Under the pieces are notes generated by a model, which ran no database searches, had not been told where the DNA came from, and saw only the letters and a program-made list of their open reading frames with translations. A stretch of DNA of 64,000 bases from an uncultured Roseobacter sp. (GTDB taxonomy: Bacteria; Pseudomonadota; Alphaproteobacteria; Rhodobacterales; Rhodobacteraceae): contig NZ_CANLYL010000002.1 of the NCBI RefSeq assembly GCF_947495275.1, positions 248,001 through 312,000 of the forward strand. The letters run 5' to 3'. The translations under genes were made by a program, and so were the position numbers. Positions 9,131-17,395 of this stretch are shown one piece after another. Positions within the stretch are counted from its first letter, which is position 1, and the number at the start of each line of letters is the position of its first letter.

Positions 9131-10369
9131 TCACTCAGAATAGGTAATGCGATAGACTGCGTTCGCAAAATCATCTGATACCAGAAGGGATCCGTCTTTC
9201 ATCGGAATGACATCCACCGGACGGCCATCGTATTCGCCGTTCTCGTTCAGCCAGCCTTCGGCAAATGGCTCGGTTGTGGCGTTGCCTTCGTCGTCAATAA
9301 AGGTGACCATGACGCGCGCGCCGATCGGCTCTGTCCGGTTCCAGGACCCGTGTTGCGCAGAAAAGATCGCATTCTTGTATTTTGCCGGGAACATATTGCC
9401 GTTGTAAAACGACATGCCCAGATCTGCGGCATGTGCAACCGTCTCTACTGCTGGCATCACCACGTCGACCGGAACTTCCTGGCCTGCGTATTCATTGGTG
9501 CGCACGTCTCCGCCGCCGTACCACGGGTGACCAAAATGTTGCCCCGCAGCGGTCTGACGGTTGATTTCACCGGGCGGAATATCATCGCCCATGCCATCGA
9601 CCTGATTGTCTGTCCACCAAAGCTCGCCGGTCACCGGGTGGAAATCATGGCCTACCGAGTTCCGGACACCGTAGGTATAGACTTCTCGGTTGCTGCCATC
9701 ACGATCCATGCGGATGATGCCGCCGATCCCGGTTTCATTGTAAAGATCGAGCTTTTCCGGCGGGGCGACGTTAAAGGGCTGGCCGAGAGAGATATAAAGC
9801 TTGTTGTCCGGGCCTACTTTGACGACGCGGGCTGTATGATTGTAGCTTTCTTCCTCGACCGGGATCAGCGTGCCCTGAGGCACGATGGGAACTGCCACAA
9901 CATCGGGGCTTTCATGGAAAAACTCCGCGGCAGGATACATCATCACCCGGTTACGTTCCGCAATGAACAAGAAGCCGTCCTTTGAAAAGGCGACACCATT
10001 TGGTACGTCCAGTTCCAGAGACGGGGCAAAATCCTTGACCTCATCGGCGACCTTGTTGCGGTCGCGGTCCATGACAGCCCAGACCTTATTCTTCTTTGTG
10101 CCGACGAACAGAACTGTGCCTTGCGGAGCCATTGCCATATGGCGTGCATCCGGAACGAGCGCATAAAGTTGGATTTTGAAACCTTCCGGCATCGTGATGT
10201 TTTCCAGCACCGCCCGGATCGAATCCGCGCTGCCGCTGTTCTGGTCAACAACAGTATGCTCCTTCGTGCCGGTGACTTTGAATGCACCGAGCTTTTCCAG
10301 ATTGCTTTGCGCCATTGCCGTGCCGCCAAGAAGGGCGACGGCCGTTGTTGCTGTAAGAAGTTTTTTCAT
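9131..10369 (-). CDS. PQQ-dependent sugar dehydrogenase (sorbosone-dehydrogenase type)
   Basis: 412 residues from the ATG at 10369, which has GGGAGGATC directly upstream; upstream in-frame codons are not part of the protein. Signal peptide KKLLTATTAVALLGGTAMA, so periplasmic. The body is a six-bladed beta-propeller of the soluble glucose/sorbosone dehydrogenase family; visible family segments are PNGVAFSKDGFLFIAERN, YGVRNSVGHDFHPVTGELWW, DNQVDGMGDDIPPGEIN, HFGHPWYGGG, FSAQHGSWNR and the C-terminal GSLLVSDDFANAVYRITY. It oxidises an aldose or aldehyde sugar with PQQ; the substrate cannot be read from the sequence. It leads a two-gene operon with the cytochrome c at 8749. No PQQ synthesis genes are in the window. 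Confidence 0.87.
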   Translation of the reverse strand: MKKLLTATTAVALLGGTAMAQSNLEKLGAFKVTGTKEHTVVDQNSGSADSIRAVLENITMPEGFKIQLYALVPDARHMAMAPQGTVLFVGTKKNKVWAVMDRDRNKVADEVKDFAPSLELDVPNGVAFSKDGFLFIAERNRVMMYPAAEFFHESPDVVAVPIVPQGTLIPVEEESYNHTARVVKVGPDNKLYISLGQPFNVAPPEKLDLYNETGIGGIIRMDRDGSNREVYTYGVRNSVGHDFHPVTGELWWTDNQVDGMGDDIPPGEINRQTAAGQHFGHPWYGGGDVRTNEYAGQEVPVDVVMPAVETVAHAADLGMSFYNGNMFPAKYKNAIFSAQHGSWNRTEPIGARVMVTFIDDEGNATTEPFAEGWLNENGEYDGRPVDVIPMKDGSLLVSDDFANAVYRITYSE

Positions 10370-10657
10370 ATGATCCTCCCAAATCATGTAATCGCTTTGC
10401 AAATTTCGCCACGCTCGGCGAAACTCGCATTTGACGAAGGGTCCCAAAATTGAACGACCATGAAAGCTAAAGGATCGCGCTTACTTCGTTTCACGCGCGC
10501 CGGAATTATCGGTCTGGGCGAAGATAGCTTTGGTCACACAACCTAAGAACACTAGCCTGACATTGCGGGAATCCAAACACCTGAGAGTTAAGACTTTTGG
10601 GTGCATTTAAGGGTTGATTTGGCAGGATTGTGCAGAAAAATGTCGAATTGATCTCGA
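10370..10657. other. Intergenic, 5' region of the PQQ dehydrogenase operon
   Basis: 288 bases between two minus-strand genes. It must hold the promoter for the dehydrogenase and the end of the aconitase X transcript. I saw no convincing terminator hairpin, gene or repeat. Confidence 0.3.
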
Positions 10658-12334
10658 TCACCTCAACCAATGGGGCAATTCGTCATCAACGATTCCAGAA
10701 GTTGCCGCCGCAGCGCAGGCCGCCAGCCCTCCGAAACGAACCTGCCGCCCCGACAGACCGGGCGCATAATGTGCGTATTTGCCGGAATTCGTCATCAACG
10801 TTTGCGCATCAGTTGGAAACACCGGCTCTGAAATGGAGCACCAACACAGATCGCAAAGGACTTGGACGCCGTTGGCTGTGAGCTCGGACAAGAGGCCCTC
10901 AGCCGCCGCCGCTGCCTTTGTTGCTCGGCTTAAAGTGATAATGGTCGATGTTGAAGGATGGCATTTGCGTCCTGTCATCAAAGACGCGAAGGTGCGCGTC
11001 TCGCTCAGCGAAAAATGCGGACTTCCAAGTGCCACAAGATCGATCTTTGATGGGCCCGTGTTGAACGCTTTCCAGGCGGCTTTAAAGTCTGCCTGGGTCA
11101 GTTGAACCTGCGTGGCACCCGCCTTTGCAGGATGATCTCCCTCTGGTGTGATCCCGGCAAGGTGTAATAACGGGGCCGCCGATGTCGTTCCGAATGCGGC
11201 GCAAACCGCGCGAAGATCGTCCTCACTGGGAGAGGTTCCCTCCAACCCTTTCAGCAGCGGAATTCGGTCCGGTGCCTTTTGCCCGACCAACCATCCGATC
11301 AACGGCCAGATCGCATCGTCGAAGTCTGTCGGCAATGCGACATCGATGATCACTTCTGCCTGTCGATTTTCCGCCAAATACACACCCGACAATGGCGCGC
11401 GGCCCGTCAGTGCAATGAAGAGATCAAGGAAATCAGGATGTTTTGCGCTGCGTGCGCCCAGAACGCTATTGGCATAGATCACCGCGTTGGATTCCGACCA
11501 GCCAATCTGCTCGCCCATCAGGGGGTGATCTGTCGATTGATAGGGGGCGCAGGTAAAGGTAGGTAGCGCGCCCATATCAACATAGACGTCGGCGAGCCGA
11601 CTGGCCGGCAACCCAAGGTTGGGCGGAACATCCTGATCTCGCCAGTTTTGCCGATCAACCGAAATGGCGTTCATGGTCGTGGGAATGCAGACCTTCGCGT
11701 CCAGCGAGGCGATTTTTTCAGCAAAAATAAGATTGGCAGGGCTCGCATAGATGCAGCCATCAATATGCGCCCGTGTCACATCCGTGAGCTGCTTGGCGTT
11801 TTGTGATGACGCAACAGTACAAAGGGTTTCCATCGCAAGTTTCGCGGCGGATCCCATTGTTCCGTCCAGCATAGAACGGTCGCTTTCCGAGAGAGCTAGG
11901 TCCGATATTGGCAATGCATCCAGCCTCAGCGAAAGCCCGTCGGCGAGAAGTCGGGTGCCGGTGATTTCCGCCTGAGACTTCGTTGCCAGGGTGTCATAAT
12001 CGCGTGCAGCCAATCGAACGACGGCGATGGGGCGGTCAAACATGCGTGTGGCGATGATGGCCCCAAGGGTCAGGACGTCTTCCGGCTCGCGAAATATCAG
12101 GGCCGCGGGCGCCCGCCCGTTCATAGCAAGTTCAACAAGGACCCCACTACCTGAGCAGGAGCCGCGGCTGGTCGGCATCATGACAATTCGACCCGCGAGG
12201 CTTTGGCCTGATTGCGGATGATGGGCGTCAATCACCGCGCCGCTGCTGGCATCGACACCACCCCAGAAACTCAGCCCTTCTGTGCAAACCAGAATGCTGC
12301 CCGACGCGGGTGCTGGAACGATCAATTGCGCCAT
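10658..12334 (-). CDS. Aconitase X, fused form; probable cis-3-hydroxy-L-proline dehydratase
   Basis: 558 residues from the ATG at 12334, chosen because GGAAGG lies just upstream; an in-frame ATG at 12349 has no such site. The first ~130 residues are the swivel domain (AcnX small-subunit type) with MPTSRGSCSGSGVLVEL, where the serine-rich loop sits. The rest is the catalytic AcnX domain: HIDGCIYASPANLIFAEK, VCIPTTMNAISVD, TCAPYQSTDHPLMGEQIGW, ESNAVIYANSVLGARS, ALGSPHFSLSE and CDLCWCSISEPVFP. Cysteines in TCAP and CDLCWC fit Fe-S ligands. In bacteria the fused form is known as a cis-3-hydroxy-L-proline dehydratase giving delta1-pyrroline-2-carboxylate. No proline-pathway partner (reductase, racemase) is beside it. 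A related AcnX function is possible. Confidence 0.82.
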   Translation of the reverse strand: MAQLIVPAPASGSILVCTEGLSFWGGVDASSGAVIDAHHPQSGQSLAGRIVMMPTSRGSCSGSGVLVELAMNGRAPAALIFREPEDVLTLGAIIATRMFDRPIAVVRLAARDYDTLATKSQAEITGTRLLADGLSLRLDALPISDLALSESDRSMLDGTMGSAAKLAMETLCTVASSQNAKQLTDVTRAHIDGCIYASPANLIFAEKIASLDAKVCIPTTMNAISVDRQNWRDQDVPPNLGLPASRLADVYVDMGALPTFTCAPYQSTDHPLMGEQIGWSESNAVIYANSVLGARSAKHPDFLDLFIALTGRAPLSGVYLAENRQAEVIIDVALPTDFDDAIWPLIGWLVGQKAPDRIPLLKGLEGTSPSEDDLRAVCAAFGTTSAAPLLHLAGITPEGDHPAKAGATQVQLTQADFKAAWKAFNTGPSKIDLVALGSPHFSLSETRTFASLMTGRKCHPSTSTIITLSRATKAAAAAEGLLSELTANGVQVLCDLCWCSISEPVFPTDAQTLMTNSGKYAHYAPGLSGRQVRFGGLAACAAAATSGIVDDELPHWLR

Positions 12335-12568
12335 TGCCGGGCCTTCCATATCAGCAAATGCAGCGCGGGGCTGAGCGCTTCAGCGGTTGGACGTCGATCC
12401 GAAACCTGAATGGGATCACCAATCGGCCATCTTCCATGTACACTCCAGTCCCCGCCGCATGTGGTCATCCAGATGCGCCAACACTGCTTCCAGACTGTCC
12501 CCTATTGCAAGGCTGATATAGGTGCCGTGCGATTTTCTGAGCGAGCCGCCTCGCCCATGTGCCTTCTG

Positions 12569-13090
12569 ATGCAGGGCAAAGTAGAATTGGGGGTTGGGCT
12601 TCAGCCGTTCCCTCAGACGCGTGAATTGCCCATGTTTCAGGGCGCCAAATATAACAGTCATTCGAAATTGAATTGCGTAATTGCCTGCTTGCAGGCTGAG
12701 CAGGCCGGGGCCGATGAAGCGCTGATGCTGGACCCACATGGTTTTGCGAACACCACAAACGGCTGCGACTTTTTCATCGTGCGCAAAGGAGAGGTTCGGA
12801 CCTCAACCGGGGACTATTGCATGAACGGTGTGACCCGTCCGAAGGCTATCGATCTTTGCCGTGCCAATGATATTCCGGTTCATGAGAAAAGTTACTCACT
12901 CTATGAAGCTTACGGGGCTGACGAAGCTTTTCTGACCGGCACATTCGGGGCTCAGACGCCTGTTGCAGAGATCGATGGCAAGCCGATTGGTGAAAACACC
13001 GGGGCAGGTCCGATGACGCTGAGACTCCGAAAGCTCTACAAGGAACTTGTCGCGCAAAACGTTGCTGATCAGAAAGCCCAGGGTCGTTGA
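12569..13090 (+). pseudogene. 3' remnant of a class IV (branched-chain-like) aminotransferase
   Basis: The plus-strand frame ending at 13090 encodes the C-terminal ~170 residues of a PLP-dependent class IV aminotransferase: KYNSHSKLNCVIACLQ, AGADEALMLDPHGFANTTN, FFIVRKGEVRTSTGDYCMNG, and DEAFLTGTFGAQTPVAEIDG. Family resemblance starts near GKVELGVGLQPF (about 12575). The N-terminal ~120-150 residues, including the region with the PLP lysine, are absent: codons upstream in this frame (from 12410) are not aminotransferase-like, and the region runs into the 5' end of the aconitase X gene. The most likely event is a deletion that removed the 5' half; a minus-strand frame at 12416-12739 has no recognisable function. 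Without its catalytic lysine the product should be inactive. Confidence 0.75.
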
Positions 13091-13195
13091 ATGCGTTTCA
13101 AAGCGGCTGGTTAAAGGCGCGCTGCTACAGCTGATACAAATGTCAGATATAGCTGGTCCGCATTCATCGTGAATGCCGGTCGGGATAGGCGTATC

Positions 13196-13999
13196 TCACC
13201 AGCAACAAAACCCGCCGTCGACCAGCAGATCGACACCCGTACAATAGGACGCTGCGTCAGATAGCAGGAAAACCGCCGGTCCGACCATTTCATTGACATG
13301 CGCCATACGCTGCATGGGCGTTTGCTGCTCGAACTCCTTCGTCTGATGCACCATTTCCGGTCGGGTGTTCATCGGGGTGGCGGTATATCCCGGGCTGATG
13401 GAGTTTACCCGGATACCACGATCCACCCATTCCATCGCCATTGATTTTGACATGTGGATGACCCCTGCTTTGGATGCATTATAATGAACCTGTGACAGAC
13501 CTTTGTTCACGATCACCCCCGACATGGACGCGATGTTCACGATGGCACCGCCTTTGCCGTGATCCAGCATGGCGCGCGCTTCGGCCTGACAGGAAAGCCA
13601 GACCCCTTTCATGTTGATGTCCATGAGGGTCTGGTACTGTTCTTCGCCCATCTTTTCGCAAGGGTTTGCATTGGCGACCCCTGCTGCATTAAGGGCAAGG
13701 GTCAGGGGGCCGAGGACTTCCTGGGTCTGCGAAACGGCGTCGGCCAAAGCGTCGGCATCGGTTACATCTGCTGCGATTTGCAGCGATTTGCGCCCGGTTT
13801 GCGCGATAAACTCAGCTGTCTGCGACAGACCATCATCGCCGCGCCGATCCAGCAACGCAACATCCGCGCCGCATTGCGCGAGGCCCATCGCAATGCGTTG
13901 CCCGATGCCGCTGCCCGCGCCTGTGACAAGTGCCACCTGGCCGGACAGATCGAACATGGCAGGCGTATTCAGGGAGGGATCAGGCATTTCGTTTTCCAT
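13196..13999 (-). CDS. SDR-family polyol/ketose dehydrogenase
   Basis: 267 residues. Classical short-chain dehydrogenase: VTGAGSGIGQRIA (nucleotide binding), NAAGVANANP, catalytic serine in NIASMSGVIVN, YNASK (catalytic Tyr/Lys), and SPGYTATPMNTRPE. Fused to nothing; soluble, cytoplasmic. The start at 13999 has no good ribosome-binding site; an alternative ATG at 13987 would drop four residues. Last gene of the minus-strand ABC-importer operon, 23 bases after SDR 14023. Probably oxidises an imported alditol or reduces a ketose with NAD(P); substrate unknown. Confidence 0.82.
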   Translation of the reverse strand: MENEMPDPSLNTPAMFDLSGQVALVTGAGSGIGQRIAMGLAQCGADVALLDRRGDDGLSQTAEFIAQTGRKSLQIAADVTDADALADAVSQTQEVLGPLTLALNAAGVANANPCEKMGEEQYQTLMDINMKGVWLSCQAEARAMLDHGKGGAIVNIASMSGVIVNKGLSQVHYNASKAGVIHMSKSMAMEWVDRGIRVNSISPGYTATPMNTRPEMVHQTKEFEQQTPMQRMAHVNEMVGPAVFLLSDAASYCTGVDLLVDGGFCCW

Positions 14000-14022
14000 T
14001 CTGTGGTTGTGATCGGCACGGT

Positions 14023-14805
14023 TCAGGACATGATCAGGCCGCCGTCTACGTTGATGGTCTGGCCGGTAATGTAATCGGCGTCTTCGCTGGCAAGAAAGGC
14101 GATCAGAGCGGCAACGTCCTTGCCTTCGCCTGCGCGCTTCATTGGGATATTCTCAACCCAGCTGGCCATAAGTTCACCGGGGCCGAAATCGCCCAGCATT
14201 TCCCCCCAGACGCGGTCGTTATAATCCCACATGTCGGTCTTGATGATGCCGGGGCAGATCGCATTGACGGTGATGTTGTCCAGAGCGACCTCTTTGGCGA
14301 GGCTCTGGGTCAGTCCCATCACGCCAAATTTCGACGCGGCATAGTGGGGGGTATAGATGAATCCGTCGCGTGCCTGACCCGACGCGAGGTTGATCAGCCG
14401 TCCGCCGTTGCCGGATTTCCGCATGCGCCTTATGGCCTCCTGACAGCATAAGAAAACGCCCTTGGTATTCACCGCCATCGTTGCATCCCATTCCGCCTCG
14501 GTCAGGTCTTCGATCTTGGCGATGGTGATGATGCCTGCATTCTGGACAGAGATATCGACCGATCCGAATTCTTCGGTTGCGCGATCATAAAGTTCGCTCA
14601 CCGCTGCTTTGTCAGAGACGTCGCATTGCACGGCAATCGCTGTTCCACCGGCGTTGCGCAAGGTATCGGCCGCTTGCGCCACGCTGTCCTCGACTGACCC
14701 CAGCACCAGATTGGCACCTTCCTGCGAAAAACGTTTGGCGATGGCAAAGCCAATGCCCTTGTTTCCACCGGTCACGACAGCCGTTTTTCCACTGAACCGC
14801 TTCAT
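14023..14805 (-). CDS. SDR-family dehydrogenase (second of the pair)
   Basis: 260 residues from the ATG at 14805, which has AGGGAGATT upstream; the frame upstream overlaps the importer ATPase and is not part of it. Motifs: VTGGNKGIGFAIA, NAGIITIAKIEDLTE, NLASGQARDGF, YAASK, and NAICPGIIKTDMWD. Ends with GQTINVDGG, standard for the sorbitol/xylitol-type branch. Eighteen bases downstream of the ABC ATPase gene, so part of the importer operon. Two SDRs with one importer suggest either sequential oxidation/reduction of one carbon skeleton or two stereoisomeric substrates. Confidence 0.83.
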   Translation of the reverse strand: MKRFSGKTAVVTGGNKGIGFAIAKRFSQEGANLVLGSVEDSVAQAADTLRNAGGTAIAVQCDVSDKAAVSELYDRATEEFGSVDISVQNAGIITIAKIEDLTEAEWDATMAVNTKGVFLCCQEAIRRMRKSGNGGRLINLASGQARDGFIYTPHYAASKFGVMGLTQSLAKEVALDNITVNAICPGIIKTDMWDYNDRVWGEMLGDFGPGELMASWVENIPMKRAGEGKDVAALIAFLASEDADYITGQTINVDGGLIMS

Positions 14806-14824
14806 CAGAATCTCCCTGTTGATC

Positions 14825-16318
14825 TCATGCGGTGGCCAACTCCATGACCGACACATCGTTGGCCTCCGCATGATCCAGAATGCCGGATTGCCGCCCCGCC
14901 GCCATCACCAGAATGCGGTTGGAAACGCCGAGTACCTCTTCAAGATCGGAACTTACCACAACAACGGCGACGCCCTGTGCCGCCAGCCCATGAATAATCT
15001 CGTATATCGAAGAACGGGCGCCCACATCGATCCCGCGTGTGGGCTCATCCAGAAGCACCACGCGGGGATTGCGCGCGAGCCACTTGGCCAGCACGACCTT
15101 TTGTTGATTGCCCCCTGACATCTCGCTCACGTTCTGGCGGCCTATGCCTTTGACCCCGAATTTTTCGATCACCCCATCCGCGAAAGCCTTTATCTTCGGT
15201 GCGCTGATCCATCCTGACTTACTGACGGTTTCGAAATTCGAATAGACGATATTTTCGTCAATGCGGTGGTCCAATACCACGCCCTGAAGCTTGCGGTCCT
15301 CTGGAACCAGGACGATGCCCTGTCTGATGGCGTCTCGCGGTGAGTTCGGTGTGATGTCATCACCGTTCAAAATGATCGATCCCGACCGGATCGGATCTGC
15401 ACCGGCGATTGCACGCACCAGTTCCGTGCGGCCCGCACCGACAAGCCCGGAAATACCAAAAATCTCGCCTTTTCGGACCGTAAAATTCACGTCTTCAAAT
15501 CGGCTAACAGGGGATGTCAGGCCTTTGACCTCAAGGACCGTTTCGTCGGTTGGTTGAGCTATTGGCGGGAACATCTGGTCCATGCTTCTGCCCACCATCG
15601 CTTCGACAATCGTACGCACCGGGATTTTGGCCGTATCGAATTCCTGAACCTTTTCACCATCCCGCATCACCACGACCCGATCAGCGATTTCCCTGATCTC
15701 TTCTAGGCGATGGGAAATGTAGATGACCCCGACACCTTCGGCCTTGACGCGCTCGATTTGCTTGAAGAGCAATTTCGTTTCTTCGCTGCCCAAAGCTGCG
15801 GTGGGTTCGTCAAGGATCAGCAAGCGGGCATTCAGCGTCAGCGCTTTGGCGATCTCGATCAATTGCTGGCTTGCGGTGGACAGGCCTTCGACGACACGAC
15901 GGGGGGATATGTCCAGCCCCAGACGTTCGAGCCCGCTATGCGCTCTGGCTTCCATTGTTGAACGATCAATGCGACCTGCCTTCATTGGATAACGCCCGAC
16001 GAAGATGTTCTCCGCGACAGACAGATGCGGCAGGAGAAGCAATTCCTGATGGATCATGCCAACGCCGGCGTCGAGGGCTTCGCGGGGGGAGGCGGGCGCA
16101 AAGCGCGCGCCCTGCCACGTCATTTCGCCAGAACTCGGCAAGGTTGTACCCGAAATAATATTCGAGACCGTCGATTTTCCGGCCCCGTTCTCGCCAAGCA
16201 GCGCCACGACTTCTCCGGCATGAATATCCAGATCAATACCGTGCAGAACTTCAATGGGTCCGAAGGACTTGTGAATGTTCCGCAGGCTAAGGATCGGTGA
16301 TTTGCCGTCTGGTGTCAT
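14825..16318 (-). CDS. Sugar ABC importer, double ATPase subunit (RbsA/XylG type)
   Basis: 497 residues with two tandem ABC domains. First: Walker A GENGAGKST, signature-like LSTASQQLIEIAKAL, Walker B LLILDEPTAAL. Second: degenerate Walker A GLVGAGRTEL (lysine replaced, as is normal in RbsA proteins), signature MSGGNQQKVVLAKWL, Walker B VVLLDEPTRGID. Energises import of a pentose/polyol-type solute with the permease at 17396 and the binding protein at 16356. ATG at 16318, 37 bases after the binding-protein gene. Confidence 0.94.
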   Translation of the reverse strand: MTPDGKSPILSLRNIHKSFGPIEVLHGIDLDIHAGEVVALLGENGAGKSTVSNIISGTTLPSSGEMTWQGARFAPASPREALDAGVGMIHQELLLLPHLSVAENIFVGRYPMKAGRIDRSTMEARAHSGLERLGLDISPRRVVEGLSTASQQLIEIAKALTLNARLLILDEPTAALGSEETKLLFKQIERVKAEGVGVIYISHRLEEIREIADRVVVMRDGEKVQEFDTAKIPVRTIVEAMVGRSMDQMFPPIAQPTDETVLEVKGLTSPVSRFEDVNFTVRKGEIFGISGLVGAGRTELVRAIAGADPIRSGSIILNGDDITPNSPRDAIRQGIVLVPEDRKLQGVVLDHRIDENIVYSNFETVSKSGWISAPKIKAFADGVIEKFGVKGIGRQNVSEMSGGNQQKVVLAKWLARNPRVVLLDEPTRGIDVGARSSIYEIIHGLAAQGVAVVVVSSDLEEVLGVSNRILVMAAGRQSGILDHAEANDVSVMELATA

Positions 16319-16355
16319 GGCGCTGCCCGTCTGTTCAGATTGCAGACCTATTGCG

Positions 16356-17297
16356 TTATGGATGTTTCTCCACGAAGGTTGGCGCGTTGTCGCAGGTTGT
16401 CAGCACCGCATTGGGGATCTGACGGGCTGGCACGGAAGCGTTGTTTGCAACCGCAATTGCCGAGTTCACGGCCAGAACACCCATCGCCTGCGTGCTTTGG
16501 GTCGCGGTCACAACAAACGGGCCCTCGCATTTGGCAAGATACTCCAGCGCGGCCACATCACCATCATAGCCGCCGATGATGACCTTGTCCGACAGCCCGG
16601 CGACATCTACGGCCTTGGCAGCACCCATTGCGAGACCATCAGCCTGACCAAAAATCATCGTGATGTCGGGGTGGGCCTGAAGCATGTTCTGGGCAATCGA
16701 GAAACCCTCATCGGGCGACCACATCTGGCTCCACTGGTTGTCGACAACTTCCACGCCCGGATTTTCCGCAACGGCCTTCATGCACCCTTCGTAACGCAGA
16801 ACTTCGGGCGTCGTGCCTTTTTGCCCGTGGATGATTGCCATCTTGCCTTCGCCCCCCGCGAGGCCAATGACGTGGTTGCATACCTCATATGCCGATTGGA
16901 CGCTTTCGCCTGCAATGAAGGTGTCGCCGGGCGCCCCATCAGGTTCGCGGTCGACGTTTATCACCGGGATACCTTCGGCGCGGGCCAACCGTGTAGGTAC
17001 TGCAGCTGCTGCGGCACCAGCCGGAATGTAAATAAATGCATCAATGCCTTGCGTAATCAGATCCTGAACCTGGCTCACCTGCGTTGCCGTGTCATTCTTG
17101 GCGTCCACGACGATCACTTCGATGCCCAAAGCGCCAGCATAGCTCTCTACGCCAAGTTTGATCTGGTTGAAGAAGTCAGCCTGCAGATTTGGAACGGCCA
17201 GGCCGATTTTCGAAACACCCTCCGCCACAGCGGCTGTTGGTGCGGCCAGCGCAAAGGCCATGGCAGATGCGAGCAGAGCCCTTTTGGTAAATGTCAT
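16356..17297 (-). CDS. Periplasmic sugar-binding protein (RbsB-like)
   Basis: 313 residues. Signal peptide MTFTKRALLASAMAFALAAP then a type I periplasmic-binding fold of the ribose-binding family: KIGLAVPNLQADFFNQIKLG, VDAKNDTATQVSQVQDLI, GIPVINVDREPDGAPGDTFI, MIFGQADGLAMGAAKAV and IIGGYDGDVAALEYL. The ATG at 17297 has GGAGGAAT upstream. It binds a pentose, tetritol or similar small polyol; residues alone do not decide. Separated from the upstream permease gene by two strong hairpins (17345-17389). Confidence 0.92.
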   Translation of the reverse strand: MTFTKRALLASAMAFALAAPTAAVAEGVSKIGLAVPNLQADFFNQIKLGVESYAGALGIEVIVVDAKNDTATQVSQVQDLITQGIDAFIYIPAGAAAAAVPTRLARAEGIPVINVDREPDGAPGDTFIAGESVQSAYEVCNHVIGLAGGEGKMAIIHGQKGTTPEVLRYEGCMKAVAENPGVEVVDNQWSQMWSPDEGFSIAQNMLQAHPDITMIFGQADGLAMGAAKAVDVAGLSDKVIIGGYDGDVAALEYLAKCEGPFVVTATQSTQAMGVLAVNSAIAVANNASVPARQIPNAVLTTCDNAPTFVEKHP

Positions 17298-17344
17298 TTT
17301 TATTCCTCCATGTGGTTTGGGTCATTGAGCTTGAACCCGATTTG

Positions 17345-17389
17345 GCCCGCTATTGCGGGCAATTTTTTGGGGGCCGGAAAAACGGCCCC
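17345..17389. other. Two adjacent strong hairpins inside the importer operon
   Basis: Hairpin A: GCCCGC-TATT-GCGGGC at 17345-17360, followed on the plus strand by AATTTTTT, so it looks like an intrinsic terminator for plus-strand (antisense) transcription. Hairpin B: GGGGCCG-GAAAAA-CGGCCCC at 17370-17389. On the minus strand, the sense strand of the operon, neither is followed by a T-run. They lie between the permease stop and the binding-protein start. They may protect mRNA ends or block antisense transcripts. Confidence 0.6.
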
Positions 17390-17395
17390 AATAAT

